Source of the DNA: Clostridiales bacterium
GTDB taxonomy: Bacteria > Bacillota > Clostridia > Christensenellales > Pumilibacteraceae
Assembly: GCA_031286385.1 (NCBI GenBank)
Contig: JAITUJ010000064.1
Location: 1 to 60,339 of the forward strand
Reading direction: 5' to 3'
DNA: 60,339 bases
Under the pieces are notes generated by a model, which saw only the letters and a program-made list of their open reading frames with translations, did no database searches and was not told the DNA's origin. A program made the position numbers and the translations under genes. Shown one piece after another: positions 29,431-38,363 of this stretch (position 1 is the first letter of the stretch; the number at the start of each line of letters is the position of its first letter).

Positions 29431-31962
29431 TTACTCACTCCTCAAAGCCAAAACGGGATCTTTTTTTGCTGCAGCTTTTGAAGGCATAAATCCAGAAATT
29501 AGAGTGATAACTGTACTTACACCCAACAACAAAAGTATGTGCCACCATGCAACAACAGCAAGACCAGACATATCGGCAAATATTGCCAACAGCCAACCTG
29601 CAAGCATAGATAAAAAGAAAGTTGAAACCACGCCCACAAGTCCAGACATCAACCCTAGTATTAAGTTTTCTGCGTTAAACAACCGCGTGACATCTTTTTT
29701 TCTTGCACCTATACTTCGCAAGATTCCAATCTCTTTTGTGCGTTCCAAAACTGAAATACTCGTTATGATTGCAATCATAACTGCGGATACAATTAACGAC
29801 ACAGCCGTAAACCCTATTAACACAACGCTGACTATGTTTATAAACTGCGACATAAAACTTGCAATCATTTCTACTAAGTCAACCGCATTGATTCTGTCTT
29901 TGACTTCTTTGTCACGGTTGAATTGGTCAACCGCATGGATTATGTTTTGTTTATTTTGATAATTATTTGCAAACAAATGTATTTCTAGCGGAATGTCACC
30001 CATTCCCCCAAATTGTCGAAATACCAATTCCCATCTAAACTCCGCTGTATTTTTTACGACATAAAACTGATTGTTGAGCGGAATAGTAGCTGTATTGTTG
30101 TCAGCAAACACAAAGTCATCTCCACTCAATTGAGACTTTACTTGAATTGGTCTAATAATTTTACCGTAATTATCTTTTTTTTGTAATTTCATCCACTCAA
30201 CAATTTGACTATTTTGATTTAATTGCTGCATGTGCGTGTAAAGTTTTCCGTGCAAAGCTATTCCAGGGGTTAGCACTCCACTTTTTCTGCCTTCTCTCAA
30301 TCTAATAATGCCGCTAACTTTTAGCTGTACTCCACCATTTGCTAAAAACTCTTCATCACTTAAATTTAAATCTTGTGTATTCTTATATGCGAATGGAGGT
30401 AACAACAAACTGTCTTTTTGTTCGTCATAATTTAGTATTTGCTCGTTGTTGTATACACGCAAGTTGGCACTAAGAATTTTCTCACTGTCAATCACCTGTG
30501 TTGACGTATCTGTCAAAGACAATAATCCCAACATTTTTGCCAAATCGTCATTTATTGTCCCATCATTGTTCAACACGACTGCTATCTGATTAAAATTGTT
30601 TGGTATAGTACCATACAACAGTTCAAATTGAGAACTCACCAAATCTAGATTATTGGGCATTCGCTGAACAGTAGCTAGGCCAAAGCTTACAATACCTCCC
30701 AAATTTACACTGCCCATACCGTCATTTAAAGTGTTGTTAATCAGTTGCCATCCAAAAGGCTTAGAATTTACATACACAGGGACATGAATACCCGTACTGA
30801 TTATCCTATCATTCAACCAATCTTTTTCTATTCCATTGCCATATGTGTTTAAAGCAAAGTCCATTCCCTGTTTACTTAGGCGTATTCTCTCACGCGGTGG
30901 TGTAGTTTGGTTGACGCCTATATCTCCTCTGCCATACCCTCCAATTACATCGCCCACATAATCTGAAATTGTAATTGGACTACTCTCTGCTTCCGCCCTT
31001 GTCATATCTTCGATGTATGTTCCTAAACCGTTTGAGAGCGCCAATATTAGCCCTATCCCTATGATACCTATTGCACTGGCTATAGATGTCAGTATGCCTC
31101 GTTTTTTCTTTGTTAAAAGATTTTGTCCAGATAACTTTACAGAAGTAAAAAAAGACATAGATGATTTTTTTACATTCAACTCTTTTTTATCTTCTATTAT
31201 ATTATCTGATGTACTGTCCACTTTATCTGTAATGTCCGCTACATCACCTAATATCTTTTTTGAATTTTGAGTATTTTCATCTTCAAAATAAGGATTGCTG
31301 TCACTGGACAAAACGCCATCTTTAAGCTGGATTATCCTTGTACTAAAATTTTGTGCCAATTCTGAATTGTGCGTGACCATTATCACAAGCTTGTCCTTTG
31401 CAATCCTTTTAATCAGTTGCATAATTTGCTCACTTGTGTTTGTGTCAAGTGCCCCAGTAGGCTCATCCATCAATAGTATTTCTGGACTATTGACAATTGC
31501 ACGAGCAATGGCCACTCTCTGCATCTGACCACCAGACAGTTGATTGGGTCGCTTTTTTATATGCTCTCTCAATCCTACCGAAGTTAAAGCTTCTATCGCT
31601 CTACTGCGACGGGAAGTAGCAGAAATTCCTGCAATACTCAAAGCTATCTCTACATTACCTAAAACCGTCAGTTGAGGTATCAGGTTGTAGCTTTGAAACA
31701 CAAATCCCACTTTTTTATTGCGATAATTGTCCCAGTCACTGTCTTGGTAATTTTTTGTAGAAACGCCTTCAATTATCAAATCACCACTTGTATATCTATC
31801 AAGCCCCCCTATAATATTCATCGTTGTAGTCTTGCCACAGCCAGAAGGACCTAGTATAGACACAAACTCACTGCGTCTAAACTGCAAGTTCAAATTACTG
31901 ACAGCAGAAAAAGTGTTGCCTGCTAGTGTATAATTTTTTGTGATGTTTTGTAACTTTAACAA
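29431..31962 (-). CDS. MacB-type ABC transporter, ATPase fused to FtsX-like permease
   Basis: An 843-residue fusion. The N-terminal ATPase (about 1-225) has Walker A GPSGCGKTT, signature LSGGQMQR and Walker B LLMDEPTGALD. A Ser/Asp-rich linker leads to one transmembrane helix (about 290-310), a ~370-residue extracytoplasmic domain and three C-terminal helices (about 700-835), the type VII mechanotransmission layout. Probable roles are export of a lipoprotein, peptide or antibiotic, or envelope signalling; no partner membrane-fusion gene is nearby. Start TTG at 31962 with AAGGAG five bases upstream. It lies 37 bases after the Ca2+-ATPase gene and may be in its operon. Confidence 0.9.
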   Translation of the reverse strand: MLKLQNITKNYTLAGNTFSAVSNLNLQFRRSEFVSILGPSGCGKTTTMNIIGGLDRYTSGDLIIEGVSTKNYQDSDWDNYRNKKVGFVFQSYNLIPQLTVLGNVEIALSIAGISATSRRSRAIEALTSVGLREHIKKRPNQLSGGQMQRVAIARAIVNSPEILLMDEPTGALDTNTSEQIMQLIKRIAKDKLVIMVTHNSELAQNFSTRIIQLKDGVLSSDSNPYFEDENTQNSKKILGDVADITDKVDSTSDNIIEDKKELNVKKSSMSFFTSVKLSGQNLLTKKKRGILTSIASAIGIIGIGLILALSNGLGTYIEDMTRAEAESSPITISDYVGDVIGGYGRGDIGVNQTTPPRERIRLSKQGMDFALNTYGNGIEKDWLNDRIISTGIHVPVYVNSKPFGWQLINNTLNDGMGSVNLGGIVSFGLATVQRMPNNLDLVSSQFELLYGTIPNNFNQIAVVLNNDGTINDDLAKMLGLLSLTDTSTQVIDSEKILSANLRVYNNEQILNYDEQKDSLLLPPFAYKNTQDLNLSDEEFLANGGVQLKVSGIIRLREGRKSGVLTPGIALHGKLYTHMQQLNQNSQIVEWMKLQKKDNYGKIIRPIQVKSQLSGDDFVFADNNTATIPLNNQFYVVKNTAEFRWELVFRQFGGMGDIPLEIHLFANNYQNKQNIIHAVDQFNRDKEVKDRINAVDLVEMIASFMSQFINIVSVVLIGFTAVSLIVSAVMIAIITSISVLERTKEIGILRSIGARKKDVTRLFNAENLILGLMSGLVGVVSTFFLSMLAGWLLAIFADMSGLAVVAWWHILLLLGVSTVITLISGFMPSKAAAKKDPVLALRSE

Positions 31963-31998
31963 AATTGCTCCTTAGAATACAAAGTTATTTTAACAAAA

Positions 31999-34701
31999 TT
32001 AGGCAATTTTCCTCTGTTCAACCCTATTTTTTTCATCATTGTTGTACCTGTAATTGTCCCAAAATTTGGAATATTCTGAAACAATAATTGGCAAAATTGA
32101 CAAACCTATGGTTATCAACCAATTTTTAATTCCCAAATTTGCAGTCATATGCAAACTTGAATTTAAACCTGGAATGACAACAAAAGCTACGAATAATAAA
32201 AGCATTGCTACAACGCTTATCAACAGTTGACGATTCCCTTTAAATCCTTTTTTAAATACGCTTTTTCTGCTTCGGACAGTCAAGACATGAATGATACTAG
32301 TCCAACCAAGCACCAAAAATGTCATAGTTTGCCCAATCTTATGATTGTCACCTACACCAGGTTGATTTTTAGAACCTATATAGTAGGCAAGCAAACCGAC
32401 AATAGTAAATGCCAATGATTGCTGTATGATAGCTTGCAATAGTCCACCACCAAAAAAGCTCTCCGAACGGTTAAATGGTTTGCGTTTCATTATCCTACTG
32501 TCCGAACGCTCTTTGCAAAGTGCCAAACCAGGAACGCCATCACCCAACACATTTACCAGCAATAACATGACAGGAGTGACAGGCAACCACCAAATTACAT
32601 TGCCATTGTTGTCCGTTTGCCTAAACAACAACACGCCAAATAGCATTATGAAAATTTCTGATAAATTACAAGCGATTAAAAAGTAAATCGCTTTTCTAAT
32701 ATTTGCAAAGATATTTCTACCTTCTGCCACTGCCTCTACTATTGTACTAAACTTGTCATCTAAAAGCACCATATCAGAAGCAGACTTTGCCACTTCTGTA
32801 CCCGTAACACCCATTGCTACGCCTACGTCAGCAGCTTTAAGTGCAGGAGCGTCATTTACTCCATCTCCTGTCATGCTGACGACAGCACCCAATTTTTGCC
32901 ATGCTTGCACAATGCGTATTTTGTCTTCGGGGGATACTCTTGCATATACGCTGTAAAATTCCACACTGTTGTACAGTTCGTCATCGGTCATCTTGTGTAA
33001 TTCTTGACCAGAAATAACACCCTCTTTGTGTGCTATTATCCCCAAATCTCTGGCAATTGCTGTTGCGGTAGAAGCGTGGTCACCTGTAATCATAATCGTG
33101 CGTATCCCTGCATTCTTTGCCAGTGCAATAGATTTACGCACCTCTGGTCTTGGTGGATCTATAATACCTACAAAACCTTCAAATACAAGCTCTCGTTCAA
33201 TATCTTTTAACTGACTTTTTGAAGGTACGCTGTCCAAAGTCCTTGTAGCAAGTGCAATTACACGCAAAGCGTCTCCTGTAAAAGTATCGTGTACAGTATC
33301 CATGTGCTTGCGCTGTTCTACATAGTTTATAGAGTAAGGAATGCGGTCAAATGCGCCTTTTGTCAAGACTAAATACTTGTCATCTTGTGTTTTCACTACT
33401 ACAGTCATCATCTTTCTTGACGAACTAAAAGGTATCTCTGCAACTCTCTTAAATTTGGCTTTTAAGTCTTTTACATCAATTTGCTTTTTTAATGCCAGTC
33501 TAATCAAGGCACTTTCTGTCGGGTCACCCAACACAGTGTCTGTTCCATCTTCTTTTTTTTGCACAGTAGCATTTGTACACAGCAAAAACTTTTGCAAAAA
33601 CTCTATTTGATTTTCATTCAAACTATCTTCATCACTTGCTATCTCGTCCCCATATCTCCATATTCTAGTTACAGTCATTTTGTTTTGTGTGAGTGTGCCC
33701 GTCTTGTCACTACAAATTACGCTTGTAGAACCCAAAGTTTCTACGGATGGCAACTTACGGACAAGTGCTTTTTTGCTAGCCATAACCTTTATACCTTGAA
33801 TCAAAATTAAAGTGACTATTATTGCCAAAGTTTCTGGTACGGCAGCAACGGCAAGTGTAATGACCATTAACGACAAATGCCAGCCATTTTGTTTTTGTGC
33901 TATTCCAAGTGCCAACATGCACAAAGCAGCAAGGATAGCTATGCCACATACCACTCTTGCCAATTTATCTAAGCGCACTTGTAGAGGGGTCTTTCGCTTT
34001 TTAGTTTGACTCAAATACTTTGCAATCTTACCTATCTCTGTGTTCATACCGGTAGAGAGTACAAGCGCCTTGGCATTTCCACCTGCAATTAAACAACCGC
34101 TAAATAGCATGTTCTTTTGGTCACCCAACGGAGCATCTACAATATCCAAAACATCACTGCTCTTTTTTATGGGTTCTGACTCACCTGTCAAACTTGACTC
34201 ATCTACCAAAAATTCTGTACAGTCAATTACCCTTGCATCAGCAGGCACAAGGTCACCAGTCTTCAAAACAATGATGTCACCAGGGACTAAAAGCACAGTG
34301 TCTATAAGCAACTTTACGCCCTCTCGTATGACATGACATTGGGGGGCATTGAGTTTTGACAGTGCATCCAATGCCTTTTCTGCCCCTAGCTGTTGCGTAA
34401 CAGAAAGTACACAGTTGACGGTGATAATGGACAATATGACGATGGGACTTATAAAGTCTCGTGGTAAAACCATAAAAGCTTCTATAAAACTTAAAACTGC
34501 TGCTATCATCAAAATGATAGCAGAAATTTCTAAAAGCGGATGCAAAATCAATTTTAATATACTTTCTTTCTTTTTTTGTGCAAACTCATTGCGTCCAAAT
34601 TTAATTGACCTTGTATCCGCATCACTTTTGCTCAACCCTATACTTTTATCTACACCATATTCCAAAGTCAACTGTTCAACTGATTTATTATAATTTGACA
34701 A
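31999..34701 (-). CDS. P2-type cation (Ca2+-like) ATPase, copy 1
   Basis: About 900 residues. The P-type ATPase phosphorylation site is SDKTGTLTQNK (Asp near residue 332 of this start), with TGES in the actuator domain and TGDGVNDAPALK in the P domain. In M4 the calcium-site motif PEGLP reads PETLA, in M5 NLSE is kept, and in M6 the NxxxD block reads NVLGD (SERCA-like NLITD in the other copy). It probably exports Ca2+, but specificity may differ. The start is taken as the TTG at 34701, because GAGGAG lies seven bases upstream; an earlier TTG at 34716 has none. A perfect consensus promoter precedes it. Confidence 0.93.
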   Translation of the reverse strand: MSNYNKSVEQLTLEYGVDKSIGLSKSDADTRSIKFGRNEFAQKKKESILKLILHPLLEISAIILMIAAVLSFIEAFMVLPRDFISPIVILSIITVNCVLSVTQQLGAEKALDALSKLNAPQCHVIREGVKLLIDTVLLVPGDIIVLKTGDLVPADARVIDCTEFLVDESSLTGESEPIKKSSDVLDIVDAPLGDQKNMLFSGCLIAGGNAKALVLSTGMNTEIGKIAKYLSQTKKRKTPLQVRLDKLARVVCGIAILAALCMLALGIAQKQNGWHLSLMVITLAVAAVPETLAIIVTLILIQGIKVMASKKALVRKLPSVETLGSTSVICSDKTGTLTQNKMTVTRIWRYGDEIASDEDSLNENQIEFLQKFLLCTNATVQKKEDGTDTVLGDPTESALIRLALKKQIDVKDLKAKFKRVAEIPFSSSRKMMTVVVKTQDDKYLVLTKGAFDRIPYSINYVEQRKHMDTVHDTFTGDALRVIALATRTLDSVPSKSQLKDIERELVFEGFVGIIDPPRPEVRKSIALAKNAGIRTIMITGDHASTATAIARDLGIIAHKEGVISGQELHKMTDDELYNSVEFYSVYARVSPEDKIRIVQAWQKLGAVVSMTGDGVNDAPALKAADVGVAMGVTGTEVAKSASDMVLLDDKFSTIVEAVAEGRNIFANIRKAIYFLIACNLSEIFIMLFGVLLFRQTDNNGNVIWWLPVTPVMLLLVNVLGDGVPGLALCKERSDSRIMKRKPFNRSESFFGGGLLQAIIQQSLAFTIVGLLAYYIGSKNQPGVGDNHKIGQTMTFLVLGWTSIIHVLTVRSRKSVFKKGFKGNRQLLISVVAMLLLFVAFVVIPGLNSSLHMTANLGIKNWLITIGLSILPIIVSEYSKFWDNYRYNNDEKNRVEQRKIA

Positions 34702-34736
34702 TATAAATCTCCTCAATTTTTACAATATTATTTTTA

Positions 34737-34765
34737 ATTATATCAACCACATTGTCTATTGTCAA
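34737..34765 (-). promoter_or_regulatory. Promoter of Ca2+-ATPase copy 1
   Basis: Minus strand TTGACA (34760-34765), 17 bases, TATAAT (34737-34742): an exact consensus promoter. It gives a leader of about 28 bases holding a GAGGAG ribosome site. Confidence 0.85.
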
Positions 34766-34888
34766 CTAAAAAATCATTTAATAATGAAATTTTACTCCAT
34801 CGTCATAACAAAGTTTTTTGTGTTAATTTTAAAAAAGCATTTTTCACTGTGTCATTCATTTTACTCTTTATAAATATAGTTTAGAAAT

Positions 34889-34922
34889 AAAAGACAGCTA
34901 CAAGGGGGCGTAGCTGCCTTTT
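34889..34922 (-). terminator. Terminator after the Cys-rich protein gene
   Basis: Stem CAGCTAC / GTAGCTG with an eight-base G-rich loop, flanked by AAAA and TTTT so it can work in both directions. It lies 60 bases past the stop at 34982 and before the ATPase promoter. The rest of the 34766-34981 gap shows nothing further. Confidence 0.75.
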
Positions 34923-34981
34923 TATCTTTGGTATTGTTACTATATGCAATTTTTTAGTTTTTATACATGTAGTATGATTAG

Positions 34982-35497
34982 TTATCTCCAAGATGTACTA
35001 CCACATTCTTCGTTTGTAGATCCACTCCAATTTTGCTCTCGCGCATCCATGAATTGTGCTTCATTTGAACCTGCAAGTGGTACTATTTCTTGCATTCCAC
35101 CACCACACCTATTAGCATTGCCATTACACCTATTGCACATATTGCTGTTATTACACCTACTGCTATTGTTGCAGCCGCTATTGCAATTACACCTATTCGT
35201 ATTTTCATGTCGACAGTTTTCTGTTCTGCCCCACAACATAACTCTTATGCCCCCAAGTCTTTGAACATTTTCAAACTCTACCGTTTGACAACGCCCATTG
35301 CAATCAATGATGACTTCACGACAATTTCTCTCGCCTTCAAATTCTGATGAGTTGTTCAACTGTTGAACAAAATATCTACCCATTGGCAGACCCTCAAAAT
35401 CTATTTCACCATTACGGTTGGTGCAGCCTGTTGCTAGTTGCCTACCACAGCTATCAAACAAACCAAATCTTATGCCTTCTAATCTACAATTTTTCAT
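34982..35497 (-). CDS. Cys/Asn-rich protein with CnaB/SpaA-like domain
   Basis: 171 residues with 15 cysteines. Residues 1-80 match a CnaB (SpaA prealbumin-like) repeat: GIRFGLFDSCGRQLATG, TNRNGEIDFEGLPMGRYFV. Residues ~95-130 are a low-complexity Cys/Asn/Arg stretch (CNCNSGCNNSSRC and similar), then a short tail. There is no signal peptide, membrane helix or LPXTG motif, unlike surface CnaB proteins. A structural role such as spore coat is conceivable given the Cys content and the Spo0A/SpoIIE genes nearby, but this is inference. Start 35497 is fixed by AAGGAG six bases upstream. Confidence 0.75.
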   Translation of the reverse strand: MKNCRLEGIRFGLFDSCGRQLATGCTNRNGEIDFEGLPMGRYFVQQLNNSSEFEGERNCREVIIDCNGRCQTVEFENVQRLGGIRVMLWGRTENCRHENTNRCNCNSGCNNSSRCNNSNMCNRCNGNANRCGGGMQEIVPLAGSNEAQFMDAREQNWSGSTNEECGSTSWR

Positions 35498-35530
35498 TTG
35501 AACTCCTTGCATAATTTGCCAAAAAATTTT

Positions 35531-35599
35531 AGCAGATTATGTATACTATGCTTTTAAAGGCTCATATATAAATTATTTGCAGATTATACTATATTATAT
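35531..35599. repeat. Direct repeat upstream of the Cys-rich gene
   Basis: GCAGATTAT occurs at 35532-35540 and again at 35579-35587, each followed by a TATACTAT-like stretch. Spacing is 47 bases. On the minus strand CATAGTATA (35542-35550) resembles the -10 element of sporulation sigma-E/sigma-K promoters (CATANNNTA). Both readings are tentative. The remainder of 35600-35687 is AT-rich with no clear feature apart from a TATAAT at 35668-35673. Confidence 0.35.
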
Positions 35600-35687
35600 T
35601 TACAACAGTAAAAAAATGTGATATAATATTTTCTATAAATTTGCAAAACTTTTTTGATGCAAGTTGATATAATTTTAGACAAAATAA

Positions 35688-35951
35688 ATGGTAAAAATTT
35701 GGGCCAAGTTAATAAAAGAGCAAAGAATTATCAAAAGTGAAATTGTAGAAATTGACGACTACTATCACTCTTCTAAATTGTTTGAATATGTAGTTTTGGT
35801 ATGTTATCAACTTGATATTCCTACCCCAGCAATCATAAAAAGCCATAAGTTTAACTTTACAAACTTTAATCTGACAAAATTTAGACCGTCAGACTTTTTA
35901 GAGTATGTGGATTTTGATATGCTCACCATAGAACATATAGTGGACAAATAA
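35688..35951 (+). CDS. Small conserved-looking hypothetical protein
   Basis: 87 residues, mixed charge, no membrane segment or signal peptide. It begins MVKIWAKLIKEQRIIKSE and contains a LDIPTPAIIKSH block. I do not recognise the family by name. The frame is well formed and a TATAAT lies 14 bases before the ATG, with no ribosome site. It is the first of three small plus-strand genes in a mostly minus-strand region. Confidence 0.6.
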   Translation: MVKIWAKLIKEQRIIKSEIVEIDDYYHSSKLFEYVVLVCYQLDIPTPAIIKSHKFNFTNFNLTKFRPSDFLEYVDFDMLTIEHIVDK

Positions 35952-36007
35952 ATGTCATTGTTTGTAAATGTACCGTTATTTTTTTGTATGGTGCACATAC
36001 TATATAA

Positions 36008-36172
36008 ATGAAAAAAAATCTAAGTAGTTGTAATAGTAAATTTCCAAATAAAAAAAGCAACAAGCCTTTTACAGAACACAGTTTAAAAGACAGTGCAGGT
36101 GTAACGGATAATATAAAACACAAGTCAATTGCATTCAACAATACCAATGACACGGGCATGCAACATCAATAA
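36008..36172 (+). CDS. Tiny hypothetical protein (54 aa)
   Basis: A 54-residue hydrophilic frame beginning MKKNLSSCNSKFPNKK and ending in TGMQHQ, rich in Asn, Lys and Ser. There is no ribosome site. An AT-rich TACTATATAA lies just before the ATG, as seen before leaderless starts elsewhere in the window. No family recognised. It could be a chance frame; its codon composition looks like that of the neighbours. Confidence 0.35.
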   Translation: MKKNLSSCNSKFPNKKSNKPFTEHSLKDSAGVTDNIKHKSIAFNNTNDTGMQHQ

Positions 36173-36257
36173 TCGTCAACAAAATTTGTAAAGCTGATGA
36201 AACTTTTTGTCAATATGGATATTTTTTGTGACAATAAATACAAATTGCAAATTTTGC

Positions 36258-36401
36258 TTGACAAATTGACAAAAATGTGGTATAATAAGTTTATACAGAT
36301 TTAATGTCATGTTTTTACCCAAGAGCTGTTCTATTCTGTGCCATGCTTTTTTAAAAAACTTTACATTAACTTTCAAGTTTTTAAAGGAGGTTTTAGCACT
36401 A
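36258..36401 (+). promoter_or_regulatory. Consensus promoter and ~110-base leader of zinc-ribbon gene
   Basis: TTGACA (36258-36263), 17 bases, TATAAT (36281-36286): exact consensus. Predicted transcription starts near 36293, leaving a leader of about 109 bases, long for this genome, with AAAGGAGG 11 bases before the ATG. The leader could hold post-transcriptional control. Confidence 0.75.
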
Positions 36402-36581
36402 ATGGCATTTACGGATAAACAACTCAAATGTAAAGACTGTGGTAAAGATTTTGTCTTTACAGCAGGAGAGCAAGAGTTTTACGCAGAAAAACAATTTACA
36501 AATGAGCCACAAAGATGTGCTGATTGTCGCAAAGCAAAGAAAGCAATGCGTAACAACGGCGGATATAACAATCGTTATTAA
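36402..36581 (+). CDS. Small zinc-ribbon protein
   Basis: 59 residues with two CxxC knuckles (CKDC near residue 10 and CADC near residue 39) separated by the FTAGEQEFYAEKQF segment, and a Lys/Arg/Asn-rich tail. This matches the short treble-clef-like zinc-binding family found in many bacteria, sometimes beside cold-shock proteins. It probably binds zinc and nucleic acid. The strong promoter and near-perfect AAAGGAGG site predict high expression. The upstream in-frame codons from 36309 lie in the leader and are not the start. Confidence 0.85.
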   Translation: MAFTDKQLKCKDCGKDFVFTAGEQEFYAEKQFTNEPQRCADCRKAKKAMRNNGGYNNRY

Positions 36582-36583
36582 GA

Positions 36584-36621
36584 AAAAAACACACACATCA
36601 AGTTTGACGTGTGTGTTTTTT
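36584..36621. terminator. Bidirectional terminator
   Basis: Arms AAAAAACACACAC and GTGTGTGTTTTTT pair perfectly, and part of the 12-base loop (TCAA/TTGA) can pair as well. T-runs follow on both strands. It ends the plus-strand zinc-ribbon gene and, on the minus strand, the ruvX-DUF1292 unit, whose stop codon lies in the stem. Confidence 0.88.
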
Positions 36622-36913
36622 AATTTCTCATTGCTTTTAAGTATTCATTGAACACATCGCTTGCAATTGAGTTGTCTAAAACAGGTAAGTATAAGTCTGT
36701 CAAATCATCTTCTTGTCGCATCTTAAATATCAACGCCTCATCTTGATCTACACTATCGGGTTGCATAAGTACATAAATACCGTCCTCTCTATCCACGACA
36801 GCTATGACTGCAAAATTCTCTATACTACCGTCATCACCTGTCATGGCTACAATTTCAGGTTTGTCAAAAATTCTGACATTTTCTTCTACTTGCATTTGTT
36901 TTTTTTCTTTCAT
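36620..36913 (-). CDS. DUF1292 family protein
   Basis: 97 residues, acidic, with the DUF1292 layout (VAMTGDDGSIENFAVIAVVDREDGIYVLMQP). Function unknown. In Firmicutes it commonly follows ruvX (yrrK), as here, with an ATGA overlap that implies coupled translation. A bidirectional terminator covers its stop codon. Confidence 0.85.
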   Translation of the reverse strand: MKEKKQMQVEENVRIFDKPEIVAMTGDDGSIENFAVIAVVDREDGIYVLMQPDSVDQDEALIFKMRQEDDLTDLYLPVLDNSIASDVFNEYLKAMRN

Positions 36914-37347
36914 AATGTTTGATTTTTATTTTGTTGCAGTGCGCTATCTAGATATTCTTGCAATATTATTTGAGCTGCAACTTGATCAATAATTTTTTCT
37001 CTCTTATCCAATGATACGCCTGCTTCTTTGAGCTTTTGGTTTGCTTCAAAAGTTGTCAATCTTTCATCAGAATAAACGACAGGAATATTTAACACTTTTT
37101 GCAATACCGAGCCAAAGAATTTTGTACTCTTTACTCTCTTTCCTTCTGAACCGTCCATATTCAGAGGCAATCCGATTACAACAGTTTCTATTGACTTGGT
37201 TTGCACTATGTCTGCAATATAATCAACATTGTTGCGTACGCCTTGTGAAATAATTGTTTCTAGCGGTGAAGCCAATATTCCCAACATGTCACTTATGGCA
37301 AGACCTATCCTTCTCTCCCCATAATCAATTCCCAACATTCTCACCAT
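36910..37347 (-). CDS. ruvX: Putative pre-16S rRNA nuclease RuvX/YqgF
   Basis: A 145-residue RNase-H-fold protein. The catalytic aspartate is in GIDYGERRIGLA (N-terminus), with VIGLPLNMDGSEG and YSDERLTT. It matures the 16S rRNA 5' end. Start is the ATG at 37347, with AAAGGAG five bases upstream; the frame opens one codon earlier with TTG. First gene of the ruvX-DUF1292 pair. Confidence 0.93.
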   Translation of the reverse strand: MVRMLGIDYGERRIGLAISDMLGILASPLETIISQGVRNNVDYIADIVQTKSIETVVIGLPLNMDGSEGKRVKSTKFFGSVLQKVLNIPVVYSDERLTTFEANQKLKEAGVSLDKREKIIDQVAAQIILQEYLDSALQQNKNQTL

Positions 37348-37381
37348 CAATACTCCTTTGTATTTTTTAAATAGTACTAAT

Positions 37382-37410
37382 ATAATAACATATTATTTCT
37401 AATTTGTAAA
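37382..37410 (-). promoter_or_regulatory. ruvX promoter
   Basis: Minus strand -35 TTTACA (37405-37410), 17-base spacer, -10 TATTAT (37382-37387). Leader of about 28 bases with an AAAGGAG site. Confidence 0.6.
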
Positions 37411-37453
37411 CAAATTTATTGCAAATACTTATTATGACATTTTTACAACTATG

Positions 37454-38332
37454 TCATAATCTTACAAGTGTTTTAAAGTACTGACTCATTGTAAAAGCAT
37501 CATCTGCCTGTGTACCATTTGATTCGACAATTACAAAGGGCGAAAGTTTGCAGTCAATGATTGCTTCTATAAACAATTTGTAAGATGGACCAAAAACTTT
37601 ATCCTCAAAAGTCAAATGTCGAATTTCACCTGCTTTACCATACTGTATTTGGCTAAAATGCACGTGTACGTTTTGCATTTTGTCTCTACCTAAATGCTCT
37701 ATACAATAGTTTAATATAGCTTTAAAGTCTTCCACTTTTTGCAATTGTCCTTGTAAAGTACAGTTCATATGACCAAAATCAAGACATGGAATAATGCGTC
37801 TATCAATTTTACATAAGGATACAATTTCTTGATAATTGCCAATTTGACTGTATTTCCCCATAGTTTCTGGACATAGTATGAAGTCTCCATCTGTATTTAA
37901 GTCTAGGTACTCCATTAATTTCCTAAAATTTTGAACGACTCTATCCACTGGCACATCTCTGTCTTTTTCTTTTCCTTGAACACCACTGTGCAAAACTACC
38001 CTTTTACCAGAAAAATGTTTTACTGCTTTTATAGAATTTAAAACATAGTCAAATGACTTTGCTATCATTTCTGGTTCGGGATTTGCAAGGTTTATATAGT
38101 ATGGAGCGTGTACAGAAACTTCTATATCACATTCACCCATGTGTTTAGCTATAACTTTTGCAGTGTCTTCTCCTATATTCACACCCCGCCCAAAAGAATA
38201 TTCAAAAGCGTTCAAATCCAACTTTTTTAGCCATTGTGCAGCTTGATATGTGTGCTTGTACCCTTCATCATAAAACCGTTGACAGTTGCCAGATGGTCCA
38301 AACCTAATTTTATTTTCAATTTTTTCAATCAT
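37454..38332 (-). CDS. AP-endonuclease-like (endonuclease IV family) TIM-barrel protein
   Basis: 292 residues of the xylose-isomerase-like TIM barrel fold, close to endonuclease IV. Metal-ligand segments: SVHAPYYINLA, VLHSGVQGKE, LCPETMGK, CLDFGHMNC, VHVHFSQI and VVESNG. Endonuclease IV cleaves DNA at abasic sites using three zincs. The start at 38332 gives the normal N-terminus; a TATAAT lies nine bases upstream and there is no ribosome site. It follows ribF closely. Confidence 0.82.
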   Translation of the reverse strand: MIEKIENKIRFGPSGNCQRFYDEGYKHTYQAAQWLKKLDLNAFEYSFGRGVNIGEDTAKVIAKHMGECDIEVSVHAPYYINLANPEPEMIAKSFDYVLNSIKAVKHFSGKRVVLHSGVQGKEKDRDVPVDRVVQNFRKLMEYLDLNTDGDFILCPETMGKYSQIGNYQEIVSLCKIDRRIIPCLDFGHMNCTLQGQLQKVEDFKAILNYCIEHLGRDKMQNVHVHFSQIQYGKAGEIRHLTFEDKVFGPSYKLFIEAIIDCKLSPFVIVESNGTQADDAFTMSQYFKTLVRL

Positions 38333-38363
38333 TTTTTTATAATTATACTGCAAGTTTAAAAGC

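Noticed and set aside
36176-36427. Minus-strand 83-residue frame upstream of the zinc-ribbon gene
   Set aside because: It covers the consensus promoter and leader of the plus-strand gene and has no ribosome site or recognisable domain.
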